Shown here in pieces: positions 11,441 through 25,100 of a stretch of 60,000 bases of DNA (position 1 is its first letter; every line of letters starts with the position of its first letter). Position numbers and translations under genes: made by a program. The DNA lies in NCBI GenBank assembly GCA_030141605.1, contig JAQGDQ010000030.1, forward strand, positions 419,171 to 479,170. Reading direction: 5' to 3'. Below the pieces are notes generated by a model. It had not been told where the DNA came from. It worked only from the letters and a program-made list of their open reading frames with translations, and ran no database searches. Source of the stretch: Tubiluchus corallicola (Eukaryota > Priapulida > Priapulimorpha > Priapulimorphida > Tubiluchidae).

Positions 11441-14400
11441 ATGATGAATGCAGTGGGGCAAGCAGAGAACCCTAATACATCGTGGCTTAATAGCAGAGGT
11501 AGAAATTTATAAAACAGTTTACGAAATTTTTGTTAAGATGCAGCTTTTTACTCCTACGATTGACTTTGTAAGACCTGTCTTAGTTACAAGGGAGCAGAAC
11601 TGTGAGGTGCCATACATTGATCATGGCATTAGGCCAAATCTAGGCTTATTCTGACTTTTTCAGGTTTCGATGTCTTTGTGATGGTTTGGCTTTTTTAAAT
11701 TTAATAATTGTGGATTTTTTTATCATTTATAGCTGTGGCTCTAATGAAATTTTAGAAATGTAAAATGCCACGGTGAGATGCACTGTTTTTTTACGACTTT
11801 TTGTTATAAATTGTTTATAATTAGACTAGTCGTCATCTAAATGTGGAACAACTTTTGTTTGAAATGTCGCAGAGGATCGAAAGCAGAGTTTGCTAAAACT
11901 CTCTAGGACTTTCACTGATGATCCTGGTGCCACTTCTTTGATGCAGAAAAGTTTGTTGGCTAATCATCTTCCTATTTTGTGTTTGCCTGTATTTAGGTCT
12001 ACATTAACTCATTTTTGCCAGTATAATCTTTAGGCTGTTTTTAATACAAATCATAAGTTGAAATACATGCATACCAGCATTTCATATCCAGTCTACGTGA
12101 ATGCATTATAATTAAATCGCTATTATGTGGCATCTGAGATGGAGGTAATAAATGGTAACTGTTAAACCAAATGAAAAATATTTAATAACTACAATACCAT
12201 AGCAGCAACATTTAAGAAAATGATTTTTATGTAGAAAATTTGAGCCTCGTTAAATAACGTTTCTGAAGTGTAAAGAGCAGAGTACTGTATAATATAAAAC
12301 AGCTTTATGTTTTTTCAGGGGTGTGGCTGTCGTATATATTGGCTATCACGATCTCTCATCTTGTGTTTCTCAGCATACCCATGCTCTCTGTGGCAACAGT
12401 TTGGACACTCACTAATACTGTACATAATATTGTATGTATTCAGTGCACTATTGTTGTGCTATACATTTGTGGACTGTAATGCACGTGTCAATTGTATATT
12501 ATGCAATTTGTAATAGTGTTGCTGCGGATACACATTTTTGCCCGATAGTGAATACCGGATATTATCAAATATTTCTTCAAATTGACTTCCGGATTCGGAT
12601 TATAAGTGGATAGATTAACTAAATTCGAATCGAATATTCGGATTAGCTTGGATAATGAAAAATAGTAACTGTTTGACAGCTTTAATTTTTTTAAATTTAG
12701 TTTACCATCTTAAATGATCCTAGCTTACACATTAGGAGCTATTAAGCAAAATGTGAAAGGTGATTAAATAAATAGCTCAATGAGAAACAAGAAGATTTTA
12801 CTATGCTTAGTTACTGGTTGGTAAATAATATAAATATATATCAACTTTGATAATGTTACAATTACTGCAGGATTTTTTTTATTCATAAATTTATGTTTGT
12901 AATTAACTCCGTGTTTAGTTCATTGAGTTTGACAATTACTTGAAATCTTTAGCTACTCTTTGAATAATCATTTGTTGCTCGCCACTATGCAAAGACATAC
13001 TGTATTACTGCAAACGGAAAAAAATCGTGCCTAAAATTTTCGTCAAGAACAAACTTAGCCTAAAACGATCTCTGAGTTTTAACCAGATAACGAATATCAA
13101 ACTCGTAACTACCAGATAATAACGGATACAAATAGCTACAAAATCTTGCAAGCACCATAATTTTCGGATATGAATCGGATAGCTGGAGCAACACTAGTTT
13201 GTAATGCACATGTTAATTTTTTCTGTTATGCATTTTATGATGCACATGTCAACTGTATATTGTGTAGTTTGTATCTGTGCCAATTGTGTATTATGCAATT
13301 TGAAATGCATGTATGTCAGTTGTTTAGTTTGCAGCTTAATAATGAACATGTCAATTTTGTGTGTTATGCATTTTATGATGCATATGTAAATTGTGTATTG
13401 TGCAGTTTGTAATGTAATTTTCCACTGTAGATATTTTTTCTTCTGCAAAATGGCCTTTACATTATTTATTTCCTGTAAGCTGTTAGTTTTGTCAATTCTT
13501 ACTAACTGTAGTTAAGATTTATTATTGCATGGCATTTCTGTATGTATTATATTCTAATTAGTTATGCTTTAATAATGATTTTTATTTGATATATTTTTGT
13601 GATTTTTATGGTGCATAAGTTTTAATTAAGCTAGATCCCAATTTGCTATTCTTTTCTACTATGTATGTGATAAATAACAATGTTCTTTTATTTAAACAAA
13701 TAGTTGTTTTTCAGATTTTTTATTTTTTATTTATTTAGATCATGTTCTTTGTTCTGCACATGACTAAAGATGCACCATGGGAATCGATGGATCAGGGCAA
13801 GGCAAGGTTTGAAACACACTGGGAGCAGATAGACAGCGGTACTCAGTTTACTGCCACCAGAAAGTTTCTTACTGCTGTACCTGTTGTAATGTAAGTATCA
13901 ATTTGAAGTAATTTTATCTTCAGTAACGGAAAAATTGCATTTCTTTTTTGCCTCCTTGGGCAGGATTGTCATTGACTCAGTAGGTAAAAGTAGTTTATCA
14001 GAAAGTTTTGCCTGAAGAGACATCTTCGGTTAGAGAGGGATTTCTCTTATTACTGCTTGTTGTATCATTACTTGGATGAGGGAAATTGCTGAGTGTGATG
14101 GTGTGCTTAGTGACTAGATATTAGTCATGTGGGCTGGATGGTAAATTAGGGATGCCAGAAAAATCATTTCTAGGCAATTTCATCTGCTATACTATCTCCA
14201 TCTCCAAGCCAATTTTTCTTACTGAGGTATTTTATGTGCATTTGACCATGGCTTAGGCTATGCTGTTCCATTACCTTATTGTGGAGGATTTTTGATAATA
14301 AGCTAGTTTTTGATCCTGCCACATTTGCCACCATGTAAGTAAGGCTTGTCCTCTAGTGCCAAATGCCGGCCTAGGCTTCTGGTCCTTAACATTTGCCACC

Positions 14401-16017
14401 ATATAAGTAAGGCTTACCTTCTAGTGCCACATGCCGACCTTACAAAAAAAACCAACAGTTCGTTTTGGTGGCTGACTTTATATCTTGTGAGATAAAGTGA
14501 AACACAATTCTTATGCGACGCATGTCGTGCCTTTTAGTGTTAAAAGTGCAGTGGACCTAGTTATCTGGCTTCATCTCTTAAAAAGATTGAATTGGTTTAT
14601 GTTTCTCTTCACTGAGATGCAGCTTCTCTCATTCACATGGAAGTTTTGACATATTTTGTTTGTGTTTCTGAATGTTCATCCTCTCTAGCCTGTTATACGT
14701 TGTGACTTTTAATGGAATTATTGTCTTAATGATTTTCCTGAAAGTAGAAAATCTTTAAGTGAATATTTAAACCCTGTGCCAGCCTGTATTTGCATAAAAC
14801 CACTGTCCATCCCTGTATGTAATACTAATGTTACATGTGTATATATATATGTATGGGCTGGTGTTCCAGATTAGTCACTTCCCCCACTTCATGGAATATA
14901 GAAAGGGATCGTTAATTTTATTTGCTCGACTTGGCTTCGGCCTTTCAATTTTTAACCACTCACTGTCAAGAGCTTTACTGATCCTTTCTGCATATGTAGT
15001 TTTCTAAAGGTGTTCTGATAATGTCTCAGAACTTGTTAAGTTACAGCAGTTACAGAGCTGAAACTATATAGCTACAGTTTTTCAATATTTTTATGGAGAT
15101 AGTCCTAATTCTCTCATTCTCTCAATTTACCTTTTCATCCCAAATTTCTGTCACCAGTGTTCTATAGTTTTTGCCGAGAGTGACTTGAATCATGTAAAAA
15201 GCAAATTTTTGTTTCATATGAAATCTTACTTACTGATAGTATGTGGAGAAGTGTTCAGGTTTGTCAAAATTTCTACGTTGGCCTAGTTGGCAAAGCACAA
15301 AAAATGTGTTACATTACCCCAGGATTGCTCCCAGTTAACAAAAAATTTATTTAATATAGAACCTTATTTGTCATTACAAAATTTCGCAACAATATACTTT
15401 TCGTTTTGTAATGTTTTTTTGTTAAATATTTTTATAAAGTTAAGCTATAGCTTCAAATTGTTCACTTTCAAAAATGATTACATTATTTTTCTAGATTATT
15501 ACTTTATTCTCTTTCCACTTTTTTCCAATTTCTAGTTCCTTGGTAATATGCTCAAAGCTAATTGTTCAAAAAATAACTGCCGACCTTTACTATGCTATTG
15601 TCAGCTCTGTCAACTCTGATTTTCACCCTACGTGCATGAGTTTGTAATATATTTCACCGTATATAATCATAGCCAGAGATATGGTGTAAATACCCAGAGT
15701 GGGTAGTGACATGGTATGTAAATTCTTTTTTTGTTTTCACAATTTTGTTATAAATGGCACTAGAGACTTCTGTTGCATGCAATTCCAGTACTTTCTGCTA
15801 AGAACGTGTACAGATAAAATTAGAAGAACGTAATGTGAGTGGTTTTATTCATGGTCTATTTTTATATTTTATTTTTTTCAGATTTATTCTTTCGAGTTTT
15901 TACACAAAATATGATCCGACACACTTTGTCATCAACTCCATATCATTGTTGCTTGTTCTCATTCCCAAATTACCACAGTTTCACGGAGTCCGCTTGTTCG
16001 GAATCAACAAGTACTAG
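11441..16017 (+). CDS. ORMDL: ORMDL family protein (serine palmitoyltransferase regulator), complete, 4 exons
   Basis: ORMDL proteins are ER membrane subunits that restrain serine palmitoyltransferase and so control sphingolipid synthesis. Coding exons are 11441-11498, 12319-12431, 13739-13890 and 15882-16017, all with GT-AG borders and phases that join cleanly to 152 residues (human ORMDLs have 153). The first exon carries NPNT and NSRG; the Asn in NPNT (residue 12) aligns with the Asn of human ORMDL3 linked to ceramide sensing. Exon 2 gives WLSYILAI and VWTLTN, exon 3 gives DQGKAR, THWEQ and QFTATRKFL, and exon 4 gives SFYTKYDP and ends [11 protein letters not shown], as in the family. Several hydrophobic membrane segments are visible. 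Two Met codons open the frame (11441 and 11444); the second matches the usual start better. A possible poly(A) signal AATAAA lies at 16109. Intron 2 holds a minisatellite with a hAT-like insertion. Confidence 0.95.
12475..13412 (+). repeat. Degenerate ~35-bp minisatellite (interrupted 12514-13196)
   Basis: About seven related units of the form TGCACATGTCAATTGTGTAT followed by TATGCAATTTGTAA occur, one before the hAT-like insertion (12479-12513) and the rest after it (13199-13412). The array lies in ORMDL intron 2. Short open frames across it are by-products of the repeat. Confidence 0.8.
12514..13196. mobile_element. hAT-like non-autonomous element in ORMDL intron 2
   Basis: The ends TAGTGTTGCT and AGCAACACTA are perfect 10-bp inverted repeats. 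The 8-bp flanks ATTTGTAA (12506-12513) and GTTTGTAA (13197-13204) match at 7 of 8, as for an old hAT target duplication. The 683 bp body is non-coding and contains GAATCGAAT-type tracts. It splits an array of about 35 bp repeats. Confidence 0.75.
14321..14440 (+). repeat. Tandem duplication, ~68-bp unit, two copies
   Basis: ACATTTGCCACCATGTAAGT with AAGGCTTGTCCTCTAGTGCC recurs from 14389 with a few changes. In ORMDL intron 3. Confidence 0.9.
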
Positions 16018-16119
16018 CCTCCTTACAGCTAAACTTAATTTTTGCTATTCAGCTGCTGTCAACGGAGCCATACAGTTTCATAATCTATGATCGCTGATTG
16101 AAAATTTAAATAAACGTTA

Positions 16120-17740
16120 ATTGGCTGCCTATCTTGCTTTTAATATTTTGGTTTTATAGCTAAATTGAAATTCCTAATTGCAGTTATTTTTTGTGAATTT
16201 TTTTTTGCTTAATTGATGTCCTTGTGCCACCCATAACAGTTTCTGCTTTTAATTTGGGTTTTTCAAATTCTTGAGACTGTATAGCTCTGATGGTGTCAAC
16301 ATGTCATTTAAATTTGCTATCTTTTTTTTACTTTAGACTAGATGATTGTTCTATTTTAAATAATTAATTCTTGATGATGGCTTTGTATATATTGTAATTT
16401 CATTATGTGGGCTCGTATTTTTGAACTGTCTAGCACTTTGGGTATTATGCAGGTTTTGATGCCCTTGGTGGTTTGAAGTAACGGTGTTTATACGTTTTTG
16501 TGTATCGTGAATGTTGTTACTGATGTTATGCGTGCAGAGGATTTCATTGAAGTAGTATTTATTTGGTCTGTGACTACTATGAGGCTTATGGGGAAAATGA
16601 AGTACCATGATTATGATTTGTCTGTTTCTGCTTATTAACTTTTGTTCTTATAATTATTAAATTATACAACAGAGGATCCAGTCTATTGCTTTCTTTTGGA
16701 ATTTTGCATTTTTGTAGATAAGCTTTTGTTAGTGTTGTCCTACTGTTTTCATTTGAATGTTTTCCGCTTCGTTTTAAAGGCAGACAAGTCAAAACATCAG
16801 ATTTTTTACATTGGAAGAAATTTCTAAGATGACTTGTTACGCATGTGTTTCTTGTATGAGTATTGGATAAGTGGGCGAGCAGCAGAAGCTCGAGAAAAAA
16901 GTGCCAGGCAAATCCCTGGATTTTGTATGTTTTGAAAATTTACTGCAAATTTTTAATAATAACATGGATTTTTCTTGCTTCATAAAGAAGTGTATAAATG
17001 CTTACGACAGCTTACTACTTCCATTAATTTGTCTTTATCTTGTTTTGCTGTAATTGTAGACACTTTTAGGCAGTTCTCTATAAAAAATTCTGCAAAGTTT
17101 TGTTTGATCCATTGGTTAATAAGTGAAAAGTATCGTATATTATTTGTTTCCGCTGTATCAGTTGCTGTCTAGTTGATCATGTCTTGAGATTTTTATTAGT
17201 TTTTATGAGTTAGTATGTTTGCAGTAGTACTTTTGATTATTTTATAAATTAAGCATAATGAAAATATTGAAAAGCTTACGACTTACTGTTGCCTAGTATT
17301 TTGTCCTGAGATTGTTTTAGGAGGAATTATGTGGAATAGTTCTTAAGTGACTATTGTCAACAACCCAATTTACTTAGTTAGTTGGTTAATAAATTGTTAT
17401 GTTTTCATTGCTAAAATTATGGATTTAGGTACTTGATATTATTATTAAGGCTGTGTTAAGTAGTGGCTGTTGCTATTTAAATGTTGTAAATTGTTAAATA
17501 AAATTATTAATGTTAAACATTCTCTTTTGTTTTGTATTTTCAAACTTTTGTTTTTTTGCACTTACAATTTTTTGTTACAGTGATGATGGATGATGCCAGT
17601 AATTAAGTGATTGCAGTTTAGTACTAATTACTTTTGTTTTAGAAAGCAATTTATGTAATTTATTACCTGATTGATATTAATCTTTTTGTTTAGTCAATGT
17701 CCAGAGCTTCAAAATTGACTGTTCACTTTTTTATCTTGAC
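16120..17740. other. Downstream of ORMDL; no gene seen
   Basis: T-rich non-coding sequence that may include ORMDL 3' UTR if a later poly(A) site is used. Further AATAAA-like words occur near 17497. No coding signal. Confidence 0.5.
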
Positions 17741-17855
17741 CAAAACAAGGACCTGTATAAACACTCCTTCCAGATTCTGGAGCAATCTATTCAATGAGCA
17801 CCCTCAAACTATTTAATCTAGGATGTGCTTGTTTTAAACTTATAGTCTTACAATG
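17741..17855 (+). repeat. Dispersed ~115-bp repeat, copy 1
   Basis: Shares AAACACTCCTTCCAGATT, CTATTCAATGAGCACC and TTTAATCTAGGATGTGC with 22222-22341. Location is 3' of ORMDL. Confidence 0.9.
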
Positions 17856-18360
17856 TTTGACAAATATCATACATTTTCCAGTGCTGTGTGTCACAGGTAT
17901 AGTTGTTTTTCTGCAGTACTAAGGTAAAAAGTCACAGAGTAAAGTAATCCATCTATTCATCAGGCAATTGATTATGCTCAGCACTAGTTACACTGCAATA
18001 TTTTTTAAGTTTGGATTATATATGAGCCAACCTGTTACTGCTACAGTTAATGTTGCAACATTAGTTTATTTGCTTATTAATTTTTTTTGTCTGTTCATGC
18101 ATCCATCTACTTATTCATTTTGGGTGACCGTATCCATTGCCAAAAAACGAGCTTAAAACATTGAGGTTGTCAGTTTATTTTTTGCTTTGTAACACCATTT
18201 CATTGTACAATGTTAGACATTGTTATTATTAATTCCCAAAAGCTCGCTTTGTTTTTTTTTATTATGTACATGGTTATAATATTGTTTCTTTGTTGAAATA
18301 TTTTAAAGAGGATGTAAATGAAATAAATTATTATAATCTGTCACATGTAATATTCACACA

Positions 18361-19020
18361 GTGACGTTCATTATTTTACTGATGACCACCAACTTGATCT
18401 AAATGGCAATGTAATCGGTGGTCATGGTATCTGGGGCTGTAAGCTTGTGTTGTGCCCCAAATCTTCTTCAAGAACTCCTCCAAGTGGCTTTTGAAAGCAT
18501 TTACACTGGCAGAGTTCACTGCTTCCGCCATTAACCAGTTCCAGATATTAATAGCCCTTTGGCTAAAGCTGTATTTCCTAAATCAAGTCTATACCATTTC
18601 TTCACTCATTTTTTTGGAGTAATCTCTTGTTCTACTGTAATCACTAACAGCAAAAAAGTCATTACATTCCAGACTTTCGAGCCCATTCACAATTCCAAAA
18701 ACTTCTACCAAATCTGTTCTCTGTGTTCTTGGGGCATCAATCTGCATCTCTTCAGTTTCTGTACATATGTTAATTCTGCAAAACTAGGACGCTCAATCAA
18801 ATTTATCGCTCTCTTTTGTACATATTCAAACAATCCAATATCTTTCACCATATAGGGTCTCTATGCATGCACGCAATAATCCAAGTATGGTCTAACAAAA
18901 CTTTTGAACAGTTTCACAATTTCATCTTTATCTCTGTTAATGAAAGAACTTTTTATCATGTCCAGCGTTCTGTTATCCCTCTAGACTGCTTCCGCACATT
19001 GTTTGCTCGATTTTAGCGAC
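18361..19020 (-). pseudogene. CR1-like LINE reverse transcriptase fragment (broken)
   Basis: Minus-strand translation shows, in order but with stops and frame changes, INLIERPSFAELTYVQKL, TDLVEVFGIVNGLE, FAVSDYSRTRDYS and KYSFSQRAINIWNWLMAEAV. These are the C-terminal ORF2 motifs of CR1-like elements. It lies between ORMDL and PPIE, less than 200 bp upstream of the PPIE start. Plus-strand frames here are shadows. Confidence 0.8.
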
Positions 19021-19181
19021 TTATTCAATAACACTCCAAAACTCCAAAGTCATTGTTATTATTCAACATACTATTATAGAAAAAGTATTAATTTTGCGCT
19101 TTGCACGAAGTCGTAAGAAAGAGGCAGCTAAGCGCAGGTTTATTTCGGGTGAGTGTGCCAGGTGACACGCACTATGAAATC

Positions 19182-22100
19182 ATGGCGGCATCCGGTAACA
19201 CTAAACGTGTAGTGTACGTGGGTAGGTATGAAAATTATTGGTTAATGTATTAATTCACGTAAAGATTCTTAGGAAGTAGAATCAGTTTGTCACTTAAGAT
19301 TATCTTTGATATGTAGAGGCTTATTAGTCGATGCTAGATTTGTCTTTCGGCCGGTGTTGATAGGGACGCCTTAACTTATATTCTCTTGCCATGGTATTAC
19401 GTGTTTATTATTGTAATATTAATACTAGTAGACGCCGCGATCCTACTTCAGTAGCGTTATGTTTTATATTCTATTGGGTATTTCTTAAATAGGGCTAGAA
19501 AAATCGTGCAAACCTGTTGCCTAAAAGCCCATAAACTACAGCCTGGTCGTTATTTTGCTAATAATTTACTACTACTAGTACTGGATATTAAGTTATTAAT
19601 ATTATTATTAAGCCCAGATGCAGAAGCAGGGATAGGTTTATGTTCATGACTGTCAATGATTGGAATTCATTAAATACTAAGGTGTGGTGTGCCACCAATG
19701 CTTCACACTTTAAGAGTCAACTGGATCAGTATTGGCAAGATCATCCTGAAATGTATCACGACCCATTTCAGCCTGAATGGACTTTATTGGTGGGAGAATT
19801 AAAGACTCCCACCTGACTACACACCACAGTGGCTTAGTATTAACAGTTACAGTGTTTAACCGGATCCACCGTTTAAAACGTTATGTATACAATTAAGTAT
19901 TGCAACCATGGGCAAAAAGCTATTAGCTTCGCTCCGATCATCGAAGGTAAAACTTTAAAGCTATATTGTTATTATTGGGTCTGTTAGTTACTGTTGGTTG
20001 CCTACAGGTATTGACTCCCGTTCTTTTGTAATTCCTTTACTGATGTTTTACCTTGAGCCTGTTGTCTTGTGCTGCTTAGCAACTAGCCTCACTCATTAAT
20101 CACAAAAATTGGAATGCCAAGCGGCTTGTATAAATCGTCCAGCATAGTACAAAAATGAAAAACAAGCATATTGTCATTTTTATGTGTACCAATGCAATAA
20201 CAAGTTCACGTATCTTTTAAATTTACACCAGTTAATTATGATGATATAATGGAAAAAAACCTGTCGGTCTCTTGGCAGAACCTTCATACTCCAGTTCATT
20301 AAGTCACAATGCTAAACTGCTGAAGAAACTATAGATGTGTAATAGAACAACAGAACTTTATTTTACAACCAGTTATATTCTGCTGCAAACCTATATTCAC
20401 GGGACGAATTTTGCATAAAACTAGTAAGTTTAACATCTTATTGACTTGTATTCCTTTTGTGAGGGTGTTGTTATAGCTTTATCATTTTGGAAAAGTTTGT
20501 CAAATGCATACTTTAAGAAACCTGACAAACGTACAGTAACATGTATGCTTAAAATAATCTGTAAATTTACGTGCAATAACCGTGCTGCCAAAATTATTGC
20601 CTTGGCAAATTTTCTTTGCCTAATATAAGACATAAGTCTGCCTTCACCAAATTTCAACTTGAGCTAAAATATATTTCCATTTGCGATGGCAGTTGCCTGG
20701 TAATAGAATACGTTTTGTTTATTTTCTAAATAAGGCCACTACACAAAAATCTGGAGTTAATTAGGTTTTTGAAAAGGACAGGATCTCGGGAAAGCAGCAA
20801 AAACTAGTTAAATAAAAGTTACTAAACTTATAATTAAAATAGTCAAATTAAAACTATCTTGTATGTCTGCTAAATTTATAGTGCAAAAAGCAACAACAAA
20901 TTTTGTAATACGGGAATTTGTGAGGTGAAGTAATTTGCTAGTGCTAAACTCGATTGAGCAAATTGGCTGAACTGCATTGCAAACTTTTTGTCAGTTTGTG
21001 GAACATTTTTTCATCTAACAAGGGCCTGAGAATACCTATTGCATACTAGGAAAATTAAAAAAAATCATAAAAAAGCCTTAATCAAGTTTTCTCTGATTTT
21101 TGTAGTTGAGTACTAATCTTATAGTTAGCCAACAACCACATATAATTTTGTAGCATAGAATACAGCCCTTATCATGTAATTATTCATTATCCCAAGTCTT
21201 GTATTAAAAAAGAACTAAACTAAGAATATGTCAATTTTGAGAAGTTTCAAGCATCATTTATAGCATGGATGCAGCTGATGAAAAAGATTTTGTCTTGTGT
21301 GAGTCTTTTCTGTTGTCATAACATGTTTTCATTATGTATTATTTTAGTAGCATGTCCTGACCTATGAAATAATGCCTGCAACCAGCTAAGGGATCTAGGG
21401 AATGCTGTACTGTAAGGTATCTAGTGGGGTCCGTTGTAGAGCTGTGGCTGCCATTGCATTCTCCTTTAATTAAATTTTCGAAGCCAAAGTGAGATCTCTA
21501 AATTATGGTACATCTTCAAAACTAAATGTGAAAAAAACGCTTCTTAAATTTGATTTATAATAAAGTATATTTTTATATATATATAGTATAAAGTATATAT
21601 TTAGTATATATTTAGGTTTATTACCAGATTGTTGTTTTCAGAGCTTAGAGCAAGCTCATAGTACAATAATACAATGTGTCTCAAAACTGCAAGACATTGG
21701 TTGTAGTAAATTTACCAAAATGGTCAGAAATGTTTTGAATTTTTCTTAGTTACAAAATTATCAAAATGTAATCATATCTGTTCTGCACATAGATAGGTCT
21801 ATCTTTTAGCTGCTGTGTATGTAGACCATATGGATGTTTAAACTTTTAAAATATAGAGAAAAAGTGGGCTGATAGAGAATACTTCTTTATTGTGCAATGA
21901 GTGTAAGTTGTACCAATTTTAGTATTGTTTTATTTAGGTGGTTTGGCTGAAGAAGTTGATGATAAGGTGCTACATGCAGCTTTTGTACCATTTGGTGACA
22001 TAATAGATGTGAACATACCACTTGATTATGAAACGGAAAAACATCGTGGCTTTGCATTTGTTGAGTTTGAGCTTGCAGAAGATGCAGCTGCTGCCATTGA

Positions 22101-25100
22101 TAACATGGTAGGTGACATTTTAACACACAATATACGAAATAGTCTGTAAAACTAGATTCAATATTGTGAAAATTATTTTTAAAGACTAAGACTTGTTCTT
22201 GTAAAGATCAAAATTTGTTTTTGCAAAAAAGGACTTGTATAATAAACACTCCTTCCAGATTTATGGAGCAAACTATTCAATGAGCACCATCAAACTGTTT
22301 AATCTAGGATGTGCCTGTTTTAAACTTATAGACTTACAATGATATTGTAATGTGCATGCTCAGAGATTTAGTTTTAATTTGTTTTTTATGCTTTATTTTT
22401 TCATTTGATCAATTTGTACTCATTGTATCAACTAAACTTAAACCTCAAAATCTTTTATTTACTGGATAATTTTGTATATGCATGTAAAATTTGTATAACT
22501 TTAAGTTGTATTTCATATTTTGCACTTTTTGTGCTTACTTATATTATGTTTTAGTACACTCGACCTGGATGTAAAGGAGCCTATAGCTCATCCTAGCTAC
22601 CAACTTTATCTCATCTTGCCTCAGTTATTGCTTGTGAAATTTTTTTCTCATTAGCCAAAGCCGTTTGGATTAAGTGTTTTAGTAGAAAACTATCAGTATG
22701 CCTTATTTGCCATAAAAACACAAAACAATGTGCAAATCATACGCATATTTTTCTGTTTGCCCCTTCTTGTACGTGTTACTGTCTTGCTAACATGGGTAGT
22801 GCAATCAGTCAAATTAGTGAATTCGTAACAAAGAAAAATTTCATTAGAGAAAGCTGGAATATACATTAGTTTGTGCGAACGTGCAAATGGACATTGTTGG
22901 ACAGTACACTTTGTGACGTTTGTCATAAAATTATGATTTTCTGTTAAATCATAAAATGAATTTTCTATTTCTTATTTAGAATGACTCAGAGTTATTTGGT
23001 CGCACAATTCGTGTTAATTTGGCAAAACCGATGAAAGTGAAAATGGGTTCTGCTCGCGCCGTATGGTCGCAAGATGACTGGCTAACTGAGCATGCTGGTG
23101 CAACAATGGATAAAGAGAACGAAGACATGGATCGTAATGCAGATAAACGACCGGCTGAGGTTGCAGAGGAGGTCAGTGCAATTGAAGCTTAGTCCAGTGT
23201 TAGTAATTGTGGTCATTCATTTAGTGATGGTCATATTCACATTAGCAGTAAGAAATTTTGGATGATGCTATTATAGTTAATATAATATAAATATATTATA
23301 AATATAATATTAATATATAAATAAATGCAACAGTGCTTTTAAATGTCATAGAGTACTGAGCCTGTGCAGAAGAAGAAGAAGTCAAATCCGCAAGTGTTTT
23401 TCGACATAAAGATAGGAAACCGATCTTTGGGCAGAATTGTAATGGAACTAAGAGCCGATGTGGTGCCAATGACAGCTGGTAATGTTTTATTTAGTTCCTA
23501 ATGCTGATGAAATTATAAGATGGTTCTATCATGTTATATACTTCACACTGGTGCTTCAACATTATGTGAACATTGAACGTAGGCCATTTTTATGGGTGAT
23601 GTTCATTATTTAAAAGCATTGTCTACTTAGAGTTTTAATTACACAAGACCGAGGTAGAACAGCAACATAACAATTCAATTTAATGTGAGTAGTGTAACTG
23701 ATGGGATGTCACTAAGCTTTGCCAAAATCGGAACTTCGAAACCAAATTTGAATTGGAACTTTGATTCGGTTTGGCTTTGTCTGCAGAGGGGTTTCGGTAG
23801 CACTTTTTTACGAAAGCACTTCTTCACTGCTTTTGTTAATTTTGGTAATTTTGTTATATTAGCAATAAGGAAATGTTGCCATATTCAGATTCAGCATGTG
23901 CCCAAATTGTGAAATCCTATGTGAAAGCACGCAGCATTTTTGATTTTAAAATTTTAAGATTTTTTTGTATTACTTTAGCAGAACTAAATCCTAGAATTAC
24001 TGTGAAATATACTGCTCAGTGCTCAGACAGGTCGTCTGTAATCTTTTTCCGTGTTAATCACTCCTACCTTATCAATCTGCCATAATTTGATTAAAAACTT
24101 CATAGAATTGAATAAGATTTGGTTTAAAAAAATAAATAAATAATGGAGATTCGAATTTGATTCCATTTCAAAAATTATTTTAAATTAAAAATTGGATTTT
24201 TTATCCGGATTCAAGAACTATTTAAAGCCGAGATTTGGATTCGAAAATTGCTATAAAATGAGATTCTATTTAGACTCAGATTCGTGGCATTCCTGATACT
24301 GTTAATTTTTCTGGCAAATGAGCAAGCAAGTTATAACTTTGTGTATTTGTGCTGAGTCATATAGACTGGCATTTTCTTTCATTGTTTTTATCTTGTGTAA
24401 AAATTAAAAGTGCACCATGTTTTAGTTTTTGTAAGAAGTTCTCCATCTGATGCTTCCAGATATTGCTAATATTGACCGACTTTTCGTATGTCAATTGGCC
24501 AGTCACAGACTGCATGGTTATTTAAAGTGTTTATACAATATTTTTTACAAATCTTGCAATTTGCACTAAGAAAAGTGTTTTCTAAATTACTGTTATTTGC
24601 TCCTTCAGAAAATTTTCGATGTTTATGTACGCATGAAAAAGGCTACGGTTATAAGGGCAGCTCATTTCATAGGATTATACCACAGTTTGTATCCTTTATT
24701 TTTTTCAAGTAAAAATGAGCTTACAACACAAAGGTAGGCTTTTTAATTTGGCCCATATGGTACACAGAGATTACGACACTGTTAAATAGGCTATGTACAC
24801 TGATGATAGTGCAGTGCTTCGAGCATGTTTGGATAACTTTATGACAGTTTCGAAAAGTTGTCAAGTAAGGAGGTTTGCAGGTCTGGTGACAAATTTTAAA
24901 CATTTCAAAAAAATTTTTACCTCAAATGCGGCCTTTTGGCTACAATGATGAACACTTGTTGATCTTTCGTGACTAGTTGGGGAACTTTTGGAGTATATTT
25001 GGTTGCTGTTAGATTTAGAAATTTTCAGGTTCCCGCTGAAGTCCTGAACTTCGTTAAATGCTGGTTTTATTAACCAGTAGAGAAAAGAATTAACAAATTT

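Noticed and set aside
13170-13448. Overlapping 60-84 codon ORFs with Cys-rich repeats
   Set aside because: They are translations of the ~35 bp minisatellite within ORMDL intron 2.
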